Origin: Roseitalea sp. MMSF_3546 | Lineage (GTDB): Bacteria > Pseudomonadota > Alphaproteobacteria > Rhizobiales > Rhizobiaceae | NCBI RefSeq assembly: GCF_030732865.1 | Contig: NZ_JASHKB010000001.1 | Span: 186,001 to 250,000, forward strand | DNA length: 64,000 nucleotides | Reading direction: 5' to 3' | Shown here: one piece after another, positions 18,539-28,714 of the stretch | How the letters are laid out: the number at the start of each line of letters is the position of its first letter | How positions within the stretch are numbered: the first letter of the stretch is position 1 | The notes under the pieces: model-generated | Told to the model about the DNA's origin: nothing | What the model saw: only the letters and a program-made list of their open reading frames with translations | Databases searched by the model: none | Position numbers and translations under genes: made by a program

Positions 18539-20056
18539 TCAGCCGGCCTCGGCCATGGCGCGGGCCCGCTTTTCGCGCCGACGCTGCACCGACGAGGCGA
18601 TGTTCATCGATTCGCGATACTTGGCGACCGTGCGGCGTGCAATGTCGATGCCCTCGTCCTGCAGCATCGACACAAGCGCATCGTCCGACAGCACTTTTGC
18701 GGGCGATTCCGCATCGATCAGGTCGCGGATGCGCTGGCGCACGCTTTCGGTCGAGTGTCCCTCGCCCGTGCCCGTCCTCGCGCCGATCGTGCCGGTGAAG
18801 AAATAGCGGAATTCGAACAGGCCGCGCGGCGTGAGCATGTACTTGTTCGCCGCCACCCGGCTGATCGTCGATTCGTGCATCGATATCGCATCGGCGACCG
18901 CCTTCATGGTCATCGGCTTGAGCGCGCCGACGCCATGCTCGAAGAACCCGTCCTGCTGGCGCACGATCTCGGCGGCGACCTTGAGGATCGTGTTGGCGCG
19001 CTGGTCGAGGCTGCGCTCCAGCCAGCTGGCGTCCTGCAGGCACTGGGTGAGGAAGGCCTTCTCCTCGCCGTCGCGCACGCCCGCGCTGATCCGCGCATGA
19101 TAGCCCCGGTCGACGAGCACGCGCGGCAGCGCGTCGGCGTTCAGATCGACCAGCCAGGCCCCGTCGGGCGCCTTGCGCAATTCGACATCGTGAATGATGG
19201 TCTCGGTGGGTGCGCTGTCGAAGGCGAGGCCCGGCCGCGGGTCGAGCGTGCGGATTTCGGCCAGCATGTCGATCAGATCGGACTGGTCGACGCCGCAGAT
19301 CCGGCCGAGCGCGGCGAAATCGCGGCGCGCCAGAAGCTCGAGATTCTCCAGAAGCGCCGCCATGGCCGGGTCGAGCCGGTCGCGCCGGGCGCATTGCAGG
19401 GCCAGACATTCGCCGAGATCGCGCGCGAAGAGCCCCGGCGGATCGAAGCGCTGCAGCCTTTTGAGCACCGTCGCAACGCGCCGCCGGTCGACACCGAAAC
19501 GGCGCGCCAGCGCGCCCAGATCGGCGTCCAGATAGCCGCGCTCGTCGAGCCCGTCGGCGAGTTCGGCGGCGATCATCCGGTCGGCCGGCGCGGCAAAGGC
19601 GAGCGCGATCTGCTCGGCGACGATCTGGCGCAGGCCCGGCCGGCCGGCCGGCAGCTCCTCGACCGTCCAGTCCGTCTCGACCACGCCGCCGACCGGCCCG
19701 CTCGCCGGTCCGGGTCCGAGGCGATCGGAGGCGCGCTCCATGCGCGGCGCGTCCTCGGCGAAGACGTCCTCGGGCGCGGCGTCGACCGCCTCGGCCATTG
19801 CGGCGATATCGGTGCCATGGGCGGCCGGCTCGGCTCCGCTCCCCGGCGCGTTCTCGGCATCGTCCGGGCCGATCTCGGCAGCACGCGCCGCACCCTCCTC
19901 GGCGCGCTCGAGCAGCGGATTGCGCTCGATCTGCTCGTCGATGAAACGCTGCAGCTCGACATGGCCCAGTTGAAGCAGCCGGATCGACTGCAGCAATTGC
20001 GGCGTCATGACCATGGATTGGGTCTGACGCAGGTTGAGGCGTGCCGACAGCGCCAT
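18539..20056 (-). CDS. rpoN: RNA polymerase sigma-54 factor
   Basis: The 505-residue sigma-54 has the Gln/Leu-rich activator-interacting region I (LNLRQTQSMVMTPQLLQSI), an acidic region II (about 55-120), the core-binding domain, and the C-terminal RpoN box ARRTVAKYRE. It directs transcription of nitrogen and other genes together with enhancer-binding proteins. ATG 20056 preferred over the adjacent in-frame GTG 20059. Downstream order rpoN-hpf-ptsN is conserved. Confidence 0.96.
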   Translation of the reverse strand: MALSARLNLRQTQSMVMTPQLLQSIRLLQLGHVELQRFIDEQIERNPLLERAEEGAARAAEIGPDDAENAPGSGAEPAAHGTDIAAMAEAVDAAPEDVFAEDAPRMERASDRLGPGPASGPVGGVVETDWTVEELPAGRPGLRQIVAEQIALAFAAPADRMIAAELADGLDERGYLDADLGALARRFGVDRRRVATVLKRLQRFDPPGLFARDLGECLALQCARRDRLDPAMAALLENLELLARRDFAALGRICGVDQSDLIDMLAEIRTLDPRPGLAFDSAPTETIIHDVELRKAPDGAWLVDLNADALPRVLVDRGYHARISAGVRDGEEKAFLTQCLQDASWLERSLDQRANTILKVAAEIVRQQDGFFEHGVGALKPMTMKAVADAISMHESTISRVAANKYMLTPRGLFEFRYFFTGTIGARTGTGEGHSTESVRQRIRDLIDAESPAKVLSDDALVSMLQDEGIDIARRTVAKYRESMNIASSVQRRREKRARAMAEAG

Positions 20057-20191
20057 CACTCGTCCACTCGAATACCCGCTACGCGTCCGGTCCCCGCCGC
20101 GGCAAATGGCCCGCAGCTTGCATGAGCGCCATTGAAGCGCTTTTTCAACGCGATGGCCAGTGCCCGATCGTCGCGGCGCGGCAAAGCCGGT

Positions 20192-21106
20192 TCAAAGGGT
20201 AAACCGGTCGCCAAGGTAAAGCCGGCGCACATCGGGGTTGGCGATGATCTGCCTTGGCGTGCCATGGGTGAGCACCTTGCCGGCATGGATGATGTAGGCC
20301 CGGTCGATCAGCCCCAGCGTTTCGCGAACATTGTGATCGGTGATCAGAACGCCGATGCCGCGTCTTGTCAGATGCCGCACCAGTTCCTGAATGTCGGCGA
20401 CCGCGATCGGGTCGACACCGGCGAACGGTTCGTCGAGCAGCATGAAGGCCGGCTCGGAGGCGAGCGCCCTGGCGATCTCGCAGCGCCGCCGCTCGCCGCC
20501 CGACAGCGCGATCGACGGCGACTTGCGCAGATGCGCGATCGAAAACTCCTCGAGCAGCGCGTCGAGCTTGCGCGCGCGCGCCCTGGCGCTCTTTTCGACC
20601 ACTTCGAGCACGGCGAGAATGTTCTTCTCCACGCTCAATCCGCGAAAGATCGAGGCTTCCTGCGGCAGATAGCCGATCCCCAGCCGGGCGCGCTGATACA
20701 TGGGCATGTGCGTGACGTCGTTGCCGTCGATCAGGATCTGGCCGGCATCGACGGGCACCAGCCCGGTGACCATGTAAAAGCAGGTGGTCTTGCCCGCCCC
20801 GTTCGGCCCCAACAGGCCCACCGCCTCGCCTGTGCGCACCGCCATGGACGCGCCGTCGACCACGCGCCGGCCGCGATAGCTCTTGGTCAGCCCGCGCGCG
20901 ATCAGCGTGCCCGTCAGGTCGATGCGCCCGTTGCGGCGGGCGGCGGGGCGGTTGCCGTCTTGCCCGTTGGCGGGGGGCTCGGGAGCGGCGGTCAAGGGCG
21001 CGGGCGCGATGTCATGCGGGTTGCGGGCGCTTCGGTCAGCGGTTGCGCGGCTGGATGAGGATGGTCGGCCGCGAGCTCTGGTCGCCGCAGCCTTCCAGCC
21101 GGGCAC
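20192..21106 (-). CDS. lptB: LPS export ABC transporter ATP-binding protein
   Basis: LptB powers LPS extraction with LptFG. Motifs: Walker A GPNGAGKT, signature LSGGERRR, Walker B MLLDEP, H-loop ITDHNVRE; the C-terminus RRLYLGDRF is typical. The ABC core begins at about residue 68. The only ATG (21106) lies 71 bp inside lptA and gives a basic, proline-rich N-terminal extension; such extensions occur in rhizobial LptB. TTG 20995 is the main alternative start, just after lptA ends. Boundary therefore uncertain. Confidence 0.92.
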   Translation of the reverse strand: MPGWKAAATRARGRPSSSSRATADRSARNPHDIAPAPLTAAPEPPANGQDGNRPAARRNGRIDLTGTLIARGLTKSYRGRRVVDGASMAVRTGEAVGLLGPNGAGKTTCFYMVTGLVPVDAGQILIDGNDVTHMPMYQRARLGIGYLPQEASIFRGLSVEKNILAVLEVVEKSARARARKLDALLEEFSIAHLRKSPSIALSGGERRRCEIARALASEPAFMLLDEPFAGVDPIAVADIQELVRHLTRRGIGVLITDHNVRETLGLIDRAYIIHAGKVLTHGTPRQIIANPDVRRLYLGDRFTL

Positions 21107-21593
21107 GGCTCGAGCGCATGTTCACGGTGAGCCGGCATCCGGTCGCCACGTTGCCGGCTTCCGACAATGTCACGCGCTGGCCCGAAAGCGTCAGCGTCGC
21201 CGAGGCCATGTCGTATTCGGCGCGCTCGCCGGTCGCCACCTGCTCGCCGGACTGGATGTTGACGCCATTGCTCGCCTCAAGGCGCTCGATCGCCGAACCG
21301 CCCTCGATCAGCGATCCGCCTTCGCCGCGCGCGTAATGGATCACCAGCCGTCCGGTGCGCATCACCGTCTGCCCCTGCACGACTCGCACATTGCCCTCGA
21401 AGATCGCCCGGCCCTGGTCCTCGAGCACTTCGAGCCGGTCGCCGTCGACCTGCACCGGTTCGTCGGCGGTGATGGCGAAATTGGTGCCGCGCCCCTGTGC
21501 CAGGCCGGACTGTGGCCAGGCCAACAGAACGGCAAGGGCAACGCCCAGGCAGATGCGCAACGCGGTGCGGGTCATGTCTTGGTCCATCATCAT
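21036..21593 (-). CDS. lptA: LPS transport periplasmic protein LptA (OstA-like)
   Basis: The 185-residue protein has a Sec signal peptide (hydrophobic [19 protein letters not shown], cut before QG) and an OstA beta-jellyroll domain: [35 protein letters not shown]. LptA forms the periplasmic bridge carrying LPS from LptC to LptD. ATG 21593 overlaps the lptC stop (ATGA); two further in-frame ATGs follow directly. The end overlaps the long form of lptB. Confidence 0.92.
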   Translation of the reverse strand: MMMDQDMTRTALRICLGVALAVLLAWPQSGLAQGRGTNFAITADEPVQVDGDRLEVLEDQGRAIFEGNVRVVQGQTVMRTGRLVIHYARGEGGSLIEGGSAIERLEASNGVNIQSGEQVATGERAEYDMASATLTLSGQRVTLSEAGNVATGCRLTVNMRSSRARLEGCGDQSSRPTILIQPRNR

Positions 21594-22258
21594 CGCTCGG
21601 CCTCGCCGGCCCCGGCGTTCAGCGCCATGCCGGGCGCATCCGGCTGTATCACCACACCGACATCGTTTTCAAACACCATCCTGCGCCCATTGTCCTCGAC
21701 GCGCAGCCGGCCCGCCTCGATTCGAAGGCCGGGGCGGCTGATCGTCAACGGCTCGCGCGTTTCAAGCGCCCCGGCATCGAAGTCGATGCGCATGGCCGAG
21801 AACACCGCCCGCGTCCCGTCGGAGATGGTCACCGTGCCGGCTCTTTCGATATCGAGCACGCTGGTGTCGGTATCGAACACGCCGGTTTCGGCGATCAGGT
21901 CCACGGTCCGGCCGTCCTCGAGCTCGATTTCGGCGTCGAGCGCGTCGAGGCCGATCACGGTCGTGCCCAGCGTCTGTCGCGCCCGCTGCGCCGCGACCCG
22001 GTAGGCCCGGTCATCGGCGGTGAACCCGTTCAGAACCGGATCGGCGATGACGAACTGACCGTCGACGATGCCGCTGGCCGAGGGGTCGAATTCGAGCCCG
22101 GGCGTCGTCAGCCGCGAGACGATGACGACACCGGCAAGGGCGGCCAGGCCGACCGTCGCCAGCGCCGGCACCAGCCATTTGAGCAGCCGCACCCGCGAGG
22201 AATGCGAGGCGGCCCGCGCATAGGCGCCTTGCCGGGGCGGCTGACGTGTCTGGCTCAT
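21590..22258 (-). CDS. lptC: LPS export protein LptC
   Basis: The 222-residue single-pass protein has a basic N-terminus, one membrane helix (about residues 25-47, LLKWLVPALATVGLAALAGV) and a periplasmic OstA-like domain. LptC receives LPS from LptBFG and hands it to LptA. ATG 22258 gives the normal length; the frame continues upstream without a better start. First of the lptC-lptA-lptB-rpoN-hpf-ptsN series and divergent from sppA. A ribonuclease D gene often found upstream in rhizobia is absent. Confidence 0.9.
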   Translation of the reverse strand: MSQTRQPPRQGAYARAASHSSRVRLLKWLVPALATVGLAALAGVVIVSRLTTPGLEFDPSASGIVDGQFVIADPVLNGFTADDRAYRVAAQRARQTLGTTVIGLDALDAEIELEDGRTVDLIAETGVFDTDTSVLDIERAGTVTISDGTRAVFSAMRIDFDAGALETREPLTISRPGLRIEAGRLRVEDNGRRMVFENDVGVVIQPDAPGMALNAGAGEAER

Positions 22259-22410
22259 GGCATGGAACCTTGGCATTGCCGGCTGGATTTCGCGGGACCA
22301 TACTTCATTTGCGTGACTGCGCGCTAAATTCGCATTGTGGTCGATTTGGGATGTGCTAACTGCATGCGGCGGGCGGGCCGCCGATGCAACCGGACCGGGA
22401 GCCAGAGACG

Positions 22411-23400
22411 ATGGAACCATTGCGCGCCGACGACATCGTGGACCGGCAGCGGATGCGTCGCAAGCTGACCTTCTGGCGCATCGTGTCGGTGCTTGCGGCC
22501 CTGGCCATCATCGTCGCCCTCGCCGCCCGTTTCGGCACGGACCGGCTCGGCCCCCAGGCCCGGCCCCACGTTGCCAACGTTTCCATTGCCGGCACGCTCC
22601 TGGGCGACGAGCGCATGCTCGATCTGCTCGAACAGATCGCCCGTAGCAGCCGCGTTGCGGGCGTCATCGTGACCATCGACTCCCCCGGCGGCACGACGGC
22701 GGCCGGCGAGGCGCTCTACCACGCCGTCCGCGACATCGCCGCCGACAAGCCCGTCGTCGCCCGGATCGACACGCTGGGCGCGTCCGCCGGCTACATGATC
22801 GCGACCGCCGCCGATCACATCGTCGCGCGCCACACTTCCATCGTCGGCTCCATCGGGGTGATCGTGCAGTATCCGAATTTTTCCGGGCTGCTGGAGAGCT
22901 GGGGCATCGAAGTCACCGACATCAAGTCGACCCCGCTGAAGTCCGAGCCGTCCTTTTTCGGCGAACCGCCGCCGGGCGCCGAACGCATGATCCGCCAGAT
23001 GGTTCTCGACAGCTATCAGTGGTTCAAGGACCTGGTCGCCGAGCGGCGGGGCTTCGACGCCCAGACCATCGACCGCCTTGCCGACGGTTCGGTCTTCACC
23101 GGCCGTCAAGGCCTGCAGAACGGTCTGGTCGACGCGCTGGGCGGCCAGGACGTGGCGCGCGCCTGGCTGACCGAGCAGGGCGTCGATCCCGATCTGCGGA
23201 CGGTCGACTGGGAACCGCGTACGCCTTCGGCGGCATCGCTGCTGCTCGATTCGATCGTGGCGCGCTTTGCACGGGCGACCGGCCTTGCGCCGCTTTCGGC
23301 GCCGGCCGTCGAGGCGCTTCAGGAGCGGCTTTTCCTTGACGGCCTTGTCTCCCTTTGGCACGCTGAAAGTCCGGTTTCTCCAGCAGCATCAAACCCATGA
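22411..23400 (+). CDS. sppA: Signal peptide peptidase SppA, 36K type
   Basis: The 329-residue inner-membrane serine protease has one N-terminal helix (about residues 20-40) and an S49 domain. Putative catalytic dyad: Ser125 in TLGASAGYM and Lys177 in STPLKSEP, spaced as in Bacillus SppA. It degrades cleaved signal peptides. ATG 22411 chosen; ATG 22384 is also in frame. The stop overlaps ihfB (ATGA). SppA-ihfB-lapA is a conserved alphaproteobacterial order. Confidence 0.92.
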   Translation: MEPLRADDIVDRQRMRRKLTFWRIVSVLAALAIIVALAARFGTDRLGPQARPHVANVSIAGTLLGDERMLDLLEQIARSSRVAGVIVTIDSPGGTTAAGEALYHAVRDIAADKPVVARIDTLGASAGYMIATAADHIVARHTSIVGSIGVIVQYPNFSGLLESWGIEVTDIKSTPLKSEPSFFGEPPPGAERMIRQMVLDSYQWFKDLVAERRGFDAQTIDRLADGSVFTGRQGLQNGLVDALGGQDVARAWLTEQGVDPDLRTVDWEPRTPSAASLLLDSIVARFARATGLAPLSAPAVEALQERLFLDGLVSLWHAESPVSPAASNP

Positions 23401-23681
23401 TCAAATCAGAGCTCGTGCAGATCATCGCCAATCGCAACCCGCATCTTTATCAGCGCGACGTCGAGAACATCGTCAACGCCGTGCTCGACGAGATCGCCGA
23501 GACGCTGGCTCAGGGCAACCGCGTCGAGCTGCGTGGTTTCGGCGCCTTTTCGGTCAAGAACCGCCCGGCGCGCGAGGGCCGCAATCCGCGCACCGGCGAG
23601 ACCGTCATGGTCGAGGAGAAATGGGTGCCTTTCTTCAAGACCGGCAAGGAATTGCGCAACCGCCTCAACGGGGCGGGCTGA
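23397..23681 (+). CDS. ihfB: Integration host factor subunit beta
   Basis: The 94-residue DNA-bending protein has the HU/IHF fold: [11 protein letters not shown] start, [12 protein letters not shown], and the minor-groove arm [12 protein letters not shown] followed by [13 protein letters not shown] sharply bends DNA at sigma-54 promoters, recombination sites and origins. Standard length for IHF-beta. ATG 23397 overlaps the sppA stop. Confidence 0.96.
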   Translation: MIKSELVQIIANRNPHLYQRDVENIVNAVLDEIAETLAQGNRVELRGFGAFSVKNRPAREGRNPRTGETVMVEEKWVPFFKTGKELRNRLNGAG

Positions 23682-23700
23682 CCCACCGATCGGACCTGCC

Positions 23701-24045
23701 ATGCTGCGCCGCATTCTCTACGTCCTCATCCTGATCCCGCTGGCGATCATGCTGATCGCGCTGATGGTCGCCAACCGCCGGTCGGTGCCGCTGAGCATCG
23801 ATGTGTTTAATCCCGGCAATCCGGCTCTGACCTATGAGGCGCCGCTGTTCGTCTGGCTGTTCTGCGCGGCCGCGATCGGCATCGTGGCGGGCGGCGTCGG
23901 CGCCTGGCTGGCCCAGGGCAAGCACCGCAAGCAGGAGCGCAGCTACAAGCGCGAGGCGCAGAAGCTGCGCTACGAGGTCGAGGAGACCAAGCGCAAGGCG
24001 GGGACCGACGACACCGCCGGCAATTCCCTCGTCCTGCAGCGCTGA
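23701..24045 (+). CDS. lapA: LapA-like small membrane protein (DUF1049)
   Basis: The 114-residue protein has two membrane helices (about residues 5-25 and 46-68) and a charged C-terminal tail that looks helical (RKQERSYKREAQKLRYEVEE), the layout of LapA/YciS. In enterobacteria LapA works with LapB in LPS regulation; whether this holds here is unknown. Its position behind ihfB is standard for this order. 19 bp after ihfB. Confidence 0.8.
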   Translation: MLRRILYVLILIPLAIMLIALMVANRRSVPLSIDVFNPGNPALTYEAPLFVWLFCAAAIGIVAGGVGAWLAQGKHRKQERSYKREAQKLRYEVEETKRKAGTDDTAGNSLVLQR

Positions 24046-24057
24046 GCCGGTCGGCCG

Positions 24058-25002
24058 ATGCGTATCGTTTCGGCATCGGACATCGATGCGGCCCTTGATT
24101 TCCCGGCGCTGGTCGACGTGCTGCGGGAGGCGTTCGCCGGCGGCGTCCATGCCCCGCCGCGACACCACCACACCATCGCCAATGCGGCCGGCGACGATCA
24201 GACGCTGCTGCTGATGCCGGCCTGGTCGGACCGGCACATCGCTGTCAAGATGGTCGTCGTCACGCCCGACAACGGCACGCGCTCGCTGCCCACGGTGATG
24301 GGATCGGTCGTGCTGATGGACAAGACCACCGGCGCGCCGGTCGCCATGCTCGACGGCACGCGCCTGACCCTTTGGCGCACGGCCGCCGCCTCCGCCCTTG
24401 CCGCCCGCTACCTCGCCCCGGCCGAACCGCGCACGCTGCTTGTCATCGGCGCCGGCGCGCTCGCCCCGTTTCTTGCCCGCGCCCACTTGGCCGTGCGCGA
24501 CTTCCAGGCGATCGCTGTGTGGAACCGCCGCGAGGCGTCGGCCGAACGCCTCGCCGCCGAACTGGCGGCCGAGGGCCATGATGCGCGCCACGTGCCCGCA
24601 GGCCAACTCGACGCGGCCATCGGCGAGGCCGACGTGATCACCGCGGCGACGCTATCGACCGAGCCGCTGGTCAAGGGGGCCCATGTCAAACCGGGCACGC
24701 ATGTCGATCTGGTCGGCGCCTTCACCCCGGACATGCGCGAGAGCGACGACCGCTGCATCGAGATGGCGAGCGTCTTCGTCGACACCTATGCCGGGGCGCT
24801 GCATGAGGGCGGCGACATCGTGCAGCCGATCAAGGCCGGGCGCATCGCGCGCGGCCATATCAGGGCCGAACTGCGCGATCTCGTCGAGGGCGCCCACCCC
24901 GGCCGCACGAGCGCCGGGGAGGTCACCGTGTTCAAGTCGACCGGCGCCTCGCTCGAGGACATCGCCGCCGCCACGCTGGTCGCCGACCGGTGCGGCCTGT
25001 GA
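24058..25002 (+). CDS. Ornithine cyclodeaminase/mu-crystallin family protein
   Basis: The 314-residue product has the OCD family fold: MVVVTPDNGTRSLPTVMGSVV, the substrate lysine/arginine region LTLWRTAAASALAARYLA and the NAD-binding VIGAGALAPFLARAH. The normal GxGxQA is replaced by GAGALA, so cofactor use and substrate could differ from true ornithine cyclodeaminase; ketimine reductase or another imino-acid enzyme is equally possible. It begins 12 bp after lapA, where many rhizobia have trpF instead. Converges with the small gene at 25011. Confidence 0.85.
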   Translation: MRIVSASDIDAALDFPALVDVLREAFAGGVHAPPRHHHTIANAAGDDQTLLLMPAWSDRHIAVKMVVVTPDNGTRSLPTVMGSVVLMDKTTGAPVAMLDGTRLTLWRTAAASALAARYLAPAEPRTLLVIGAGALAPFLARAHLAVRDFQAIAVWNRREASAERLAAELAAEGHDARHVPAGQLDAAIGEADVITAATLSTEPLVKGAHVKPGTHVDLVGAFTPDMRESDDRCIEMASVFVDTYAGALHEGGDIVQPIKAGRIARGHIRAELRDLVEGAHPGRTSAGEVTVFKSTGASLEDIAAATLVADRCGL

Positions 25003-25010
25003 GCCGGCGC

Positions 25011-25115
25011 TCAGCCGAACAGCGAGGCCAGCAGCCACAGCGCCAGGCACGCGATCAGCGACCAGAAGAACACCGTGCCGACATTGTCCCGATAGCCTTG
25101 GTCTAGTTCGTCCAT
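25011..25115 (-). CDS. 34-residue single-pass membrane protein
   Basis: A short frame on the minus strand from ATG 25115 encodes a charged N-terminus (MDELDQGYRDNVG) and one hydrophobic helix (about residues 14-33, with FFWSLIACLALWLLASLFG at the end). A strong site AAGGGAGG lies 7 bases before the ATG, the best reason to call it real. It is the only candidate in the gap and ends 8 bp from the preceding convergent gene. Function unknown; may be an accessory peptide of a membrane complex. Confidence 0.6.
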   Translation of the reverse strand: MDELDQGYRDNVGTVFFWSLIACLALWLLASLFG

Positions 25116-25222
25116 TGCTTGCCTCCCTTGCCGGCTTCGAAGTCAAATGCGCGGGCAAGCGCACGTCAAGAACGCAGGCGCGCGCTCTTCACAACGCCAT
25201 CATTGGCGGCCATATCGGGCCG

Positions 25223-26329
25223 ATGAGCAAGGACCGGTCTCCCCGCGGCCGCCATTCCCGGCCCGCCGACACACGGCGCGACGCCCCCGCAAGACGCGAT
25301 CGCAACGGCGCCGGGCAGACCTTCCGGCCCAAGCCCAGGCACGCCGCCCCCACCGAGGCGAAGCGGCCGGACCGCGACGCGGCCCCGCGCCGGCGCCGAA
25401 GCGGCGAACGGCCGCGCCAGGCCGTGCCGGTGATCCTCGAGGCCCGGCCCGATGACGACTACGCGCTGCTCGACACGGGCGACGGCCGCAAGCTGGAGCA
25501 GTATGGCGCCATGCGGCTGGTGCGCCCCGAGCAGCAGGCGATCTGGGGCAAGGCCCTGCCTGCTTCCGAATGGGACGCGGCGGACGCGATCTTCACCGGC
25601 GACACCGACGAGGAGGGCGTCGGACGCTGGCGTTTTCCGAAGGCCCGGCATGGCGAGACCTGGCCGATGCGCTTCGACGGTATCGGCTATCTGGGCCGGT
25701 TCACCTCGTTCCGCCATGTCGGCGTCTTCGCCGAACAGGCGGTTCACTGGCGTGCCATGGACCAGGCCATTTCCCGTGCGGGCCGGCCGGTGCGCGTGCT
25801 CAACCTGTTCGGCTATACCGGCATCGCCTCTCTCGTCGCCGCCCGCGCCGGCGCCGAGGTCACCCATGTCGACGCCTCCAAAAAGGCGATCGGCTGGGCG
25901 CGCGAGAACCAGGCCCATGCCGGGCTCGAGGACAAGCCGATCCGCTGGATCTGCGAGGACGCGATGAAATTCGTCGTCCGCGAGGGCCGGCGCGGCAATG
26001 TCTACGACATCGTGCTGCTCGACCCGCCCGCCTATGGCCGCGGCCCGGCGGGGGAGGTCTGGCAACTGTTCGAGCATCTGCCCGACATGCTCGACGGCTG
26101 CCGCGCCATCCTCACCGAGAGACCGCTGATGATGGTGCTGACCGCCTATGCCATCCGTGCCTCGATGTTTGCGATCCACGAGCTCATGATGGAGACGATG
26201 ACCGGTTTCGCGCCGCCTGGCCGGAACGAGCCGGGCTATGTGGAATCGGGCGAACTGGTCCTGCGTGAGAAGGCCGCCGATCGCGCGCTTTCCACCTCCA
26301 TGTTCAGCCGCTGGACGCCGGGAGCGTGA
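25223..26329 (+). CDS. Class I SAM-dependent RNA methyltransferase (RlmI/RlmK-like)
   Basis: The 368-residue protein has a very basic N-terminal tail (about residues 1-70, rich in Arg, Pro, Ala), then a Rossmann methyltransferase domain: RVLNLFGYTGIASLVAARAGA binds SAM in family members, followed by VTHVDASKKAIGWARENQ and the catalytic-loop motif LLDPPAYGRG. The fold matches RlmI/RlmK-type 23S rRNA methyltransferases, but without the PUA domain of RlmI. ATG 25223 chosen; the tail could start later. Its stop overlaps the next gene (GTGA). Confidence 0.82.
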   Translation: MSKDRSPRGRHSRPADTRRDAPARRDRNGAGQTFRPKPRHAAPTEAKRPDRDAAPRRRRSGERPRQAVPVILEARPDDDYALLDTGDGRKLEQYGAMRLVRPEQQAIWGKALPASEWDAADAIFTGDTDEEGVGRWRFPKARHGETWPMRFDGIGYLGRFTSFRHVGVFAEQAVHWRAMDQAISRAGRPVRVLNLFGYTGIASLVAARAGAEVTHVDASKKAIGWARENQAHAGLEDKPIRWICEDAMKFVVREGRRGNVYDIVLLDPPAYGRGPAGEVWQLFEHLPDMLDGCRAILTERPLMMVLTAYAIRASMFAIHELMMETMTGFAPPGRNEPGYVESGELVLREKAADRALSTSMFSRWTPGA

Positions 26330-27189
26330 CCGCCGTGGACACCGCTGCGCGCGCCCCCGGCCGGGTCAAGGAGATCACCTCCGCCGCCAATCCGATCGTC
26401 AAGCAGATCCGCCTGCTCGAAAAAAAGCGCCATCGCGAGGAAACCGACAGCTTCCTCGCCGAGGGCATGAAACTGATCATCGACGCGCTCGATGCCGGTT
26501 GGCGCGTGCGCACGCTGATCCAGGCGCGCTCGCAACGCGGCAATGACCGTGTCGAGGCGCTCGCCGCGCGCTGCGTGGCCGCCGGCGCCGATGTCCTGCT
26601 GGTCCCCGAAAAGCTGCTGGGGACGATCACCCGCCGCGACAATCCGCAGATGGTCGCCGCGGTCATGCAGCGGCGCTTCGCCGATCCCCGTCGCATCGAT
26701 CCTGCCCCGGGCGATGTCTGGATCGCGCTCGACCGGGTGCGCGATCCGGGCAATCTTGGCACGATCATCCGCACCGCCGACGCCGCCGGCGCGGCGGGCG
26801 TGATCCTGGTCGGCGAGACCACCGACCCGTTCGCCACCGAGACCGTGCGCGCCACCATGGGCTCGATCTTCGCCGTGCCCGTCGCGCGGATGCGCCAGGA
26901 CGCGTTCATCGCGCTCGCCCGCAACTGGCCCGGCCAGATCGTGGGCACTCATCTGGAGGGCGCGGTCGACTACCGCGCGCCGGACTATGCCGACGGCCCG
27001 ATCCTGCTGCTGATGGGCAACGAACAGGCCGGACTGCCCGCGGCGCTCGTCGAGGTCTGCACCACTTTGATCCGCATTCCGCAGGCCGGCCGCGCCGACT
27101 CGCTCAACCTGGCCGTCGCCACCGCCATCTGCCTTTACGAGGCGCGCCGCCACGCGCTAGCCGTCGAGCCCGCAGGAGCCCTGCCATGA
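26326..27189 (+). CDS. SpoU/TrmH family RNA methyltransferase
   Basis: The 287-residue SPOUT enzyme shows motif 1 [17 protein letters not shown], motif 2 [12 protein letters not shown] and motif 3 [20 protein letters not shown], plus an N-terminal RNA-binding substrate domain (about 15-105). It 2'-O-methylates rRNA or tRNA; target not predictable. Start GTG 26326 overlaps the preceding stop, and its own stop overlaps lspA, so three genes are translationally coupled. Confidence 0.92.
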   Translation: MTAVDTAARAPGRVKEITSAANPIVKQIRLLEKKRHREETDSFLAEGMKLIIDALDAGWRVRTLIQARSQRGNDRVEALAARCVAAGADVLLVPEKLLGTITRRDNPQMVAAVMQRRFADPRRIDPAPGDVWIALDRVRDPGNLGTIIRTADAAGAAGVILVGETTDPFATETVRATMGSIFAVPVARMRQDAFIALARNWPGQIVGTHLEGAVDYRAPDYADGPILLLMGNEQAGLPAALVEVCTTLIRIPQAGRADSLNLAVATAICLYEARRHALAVEPAGALP

Positions 27190-27680
27190 AGCGCCTCTCG
27201 ACGGCCGTTGTGACCGTCACCGCGCTGGTCGCCGCCGACCAGGCGATCAAGATCGGCATCGAGCAGGTCATGGACTATCACCAGCGCATCGACCTGCTGC
27301 CCTTCTTCGCTCTCTTCCTGACGCACAATCCGGGCATCGCCTTTTCCATGCTGTCGGGCGCCGGTCCGCTGCCGCTGATCGGCCTCAGCCTGGCCGTTTC
27401 GGCCTTCGTCACCTGGCTTTGGGCATCGAGCCCGCCCGAGCGCCGGCTCGCCCATATCGGCTTTGCGCTGATCATTGGCGGTGCAATCGGCAATCTGATC
27501 GATCGCGTGCTATATGGCTATGTGATCGACTATTTCCTGTTTCACACGCCGGGCTGGTCGTTCGCCATCTTCAACCTGGCCGATGCGGCGATCACCATCG
27601 GGGCGGGGCTGGTGATCCTGGACGAAGTGCTCGCCTGGCAGGCCGCCCGCAAGAGCGAACGCAAGGGAGAGGACGAATGA
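27186..27680 (+). CDS. lspA: Lipoprotein signal peptidase (signal peptidase II)
   Basis: The 164-residue inner-membrane aspartic protease has four helices and the catalytic asparagine/aspartate blocks GNLIDRV, YVIDYF and FNLADAAI. It removes signal peptides from prolipoproteins after diacylglyceryl transfer. Length and motifs are standard. ATG 27186 and the stop at 27678-27680 both overlap neighbouring genes. Confidence 0.96.
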   Translation: MKRLSTAVVTVTALVAADQAIKIGIEQVMDYHQRIDLLPFFALFLTHNPGIAFSMLSGAGPLPLIGLSLAVSAFVTWLWASSPPERRLAHIGFALIIGGAIGNLIDRVLYGYVIDYFLFHTPGWSFAIFNLADAAITIGAGLVILDEVLAWQAARKSERKGEDE

Positions 27681-28672
27681 GCGACACGTTCAAGGCGATC
27701 ATGGTCACGCGCGACGAGGCCAGGAACCAGTCCGTGACCGTCAAGACGCTGACCGAGGACGACCTGATGGACGGCGACGTCACCGTCGCCGTCGAAGCGA
27801 CGACGGTCAACTACAAGGACGGGCTCGCCATCACCGGCGCTTCGCCGGTCGTGCGCCGCTGGCCGATGATTCCCGGCATCGACTTCGCCGGCACCGTCCT
27901 TTCTTCCGACCACGCCGACTGGAAGCCCGGCGACCGCGTGATCCTCAATGGCTGGGGCGTCGGCGAGACCCACTACGGCGCCTATGCCGGCCGCGCGCGC
28001 GTCAGCGGCGACTGGCTCATCGCCCTGCCCGATGCGTTCACCGCGCAACAGGCCATGGCGATCGGCACTGCCGGCTACACCGCCATGCTGTCGATCCTGG
28101 CGCTCGAACGCGCCGGCGTCACGCCCGATGCCGGGCCGGCCATCGTCACCGGCGCCAATGGCGGTGTGGGCACGGTCGCCATCTCCGTCCTGTCCCGGCT
28201 CGGCTATCATGTCATCGCCTCGACCGGGCGCACCGGCGAGAGCGCGTTCCTGTCCTCGCTTGGCGCGTCGGAAATCATCGACCGCGCCGAACTGTCCGAA
28301 CCCGGCCGGCCGCTCGGCGCCGAGCGCTGGGCGTGCGGCGTCGATTCAGCGGGCTCGCATACCCTTGCCAACGTGCTCGCGCAGACCATGCGCGGCGGCA
28401 CCATTGCCGCCTGCGGGCTCGCCCAGGGCATGGACCTGCCGGCCACGGTCGCGCCGTTCATTCTGCGCGGGGTGTCGCTTCTGGGCATCGATTCGGTAAT
28501 GGCGCCGCGCCCCCTGCGCGAGACGGCCTGGGCGCGGCTGGCGACCGATCTCGACCCGCAAAAGCTTCAAAGCCTGTCGCGCACGATCGGCTTTGACGAC
28601 ATCATACCGACGGCCGAAGCCATCCTGAACGGACAGATACGCGGCCGGGTGGTTGTCGACATGACCGGTTGA
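27677..28672 (+). CDS. acuI: Zinc-free MDR oxidoreductase, acrylyl-CoA reductase AcuI/YhdH type
   Basis: The 331-residue medium-chain reductase has [10 protein letters not shown] and PGIDFAGTV at the N-terminus, NADPH-binding [12 protein letters not shown], and [15 protein letters not shown], which define the YhdH/AcuI group. AcuI reduces acryloyl-CoA to propionyl-CoA, protecting against acrylate from DMSP or 3-hydroxypropionate metabolism. No zinc-ligand cysteines are seen. ATG 27677 overlaps the lspA stop. Confidence 0.88.
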   Translation: MSDTFKAIMVTRDEARNQSVTVKTLTEDDLMDGDVTVAVEATTVNYKDGLAITGASPVVRRWPMIPGIDFAGTVLSSDHADWKPGDRVILNGWGVGETHYGAYAGRARVSGDWLIALPDAFTAQQAMAIGTAGYTAMLSILALERAGVTPDAGPAIVTGANGGVGTVAISVLSRLGYHVIASTGRTGESAFLSSLGASEIIDRAELSEPGRPLGAERWACGVDSAGSHTLANVLAQTMRGGTIAACGLAQGMDLPATVAPFILRGVSLLGIDSVMAPRPLRETAWARLATDLDPQKLQSLSRTIGFDDIIPTAEAILNGQIRGRVVVDMTG

Positions 28673-28714
28673 GCCGTCCGCAACCGCTCTCGCGCAGGCA
28701 ACGAAACGATAACC

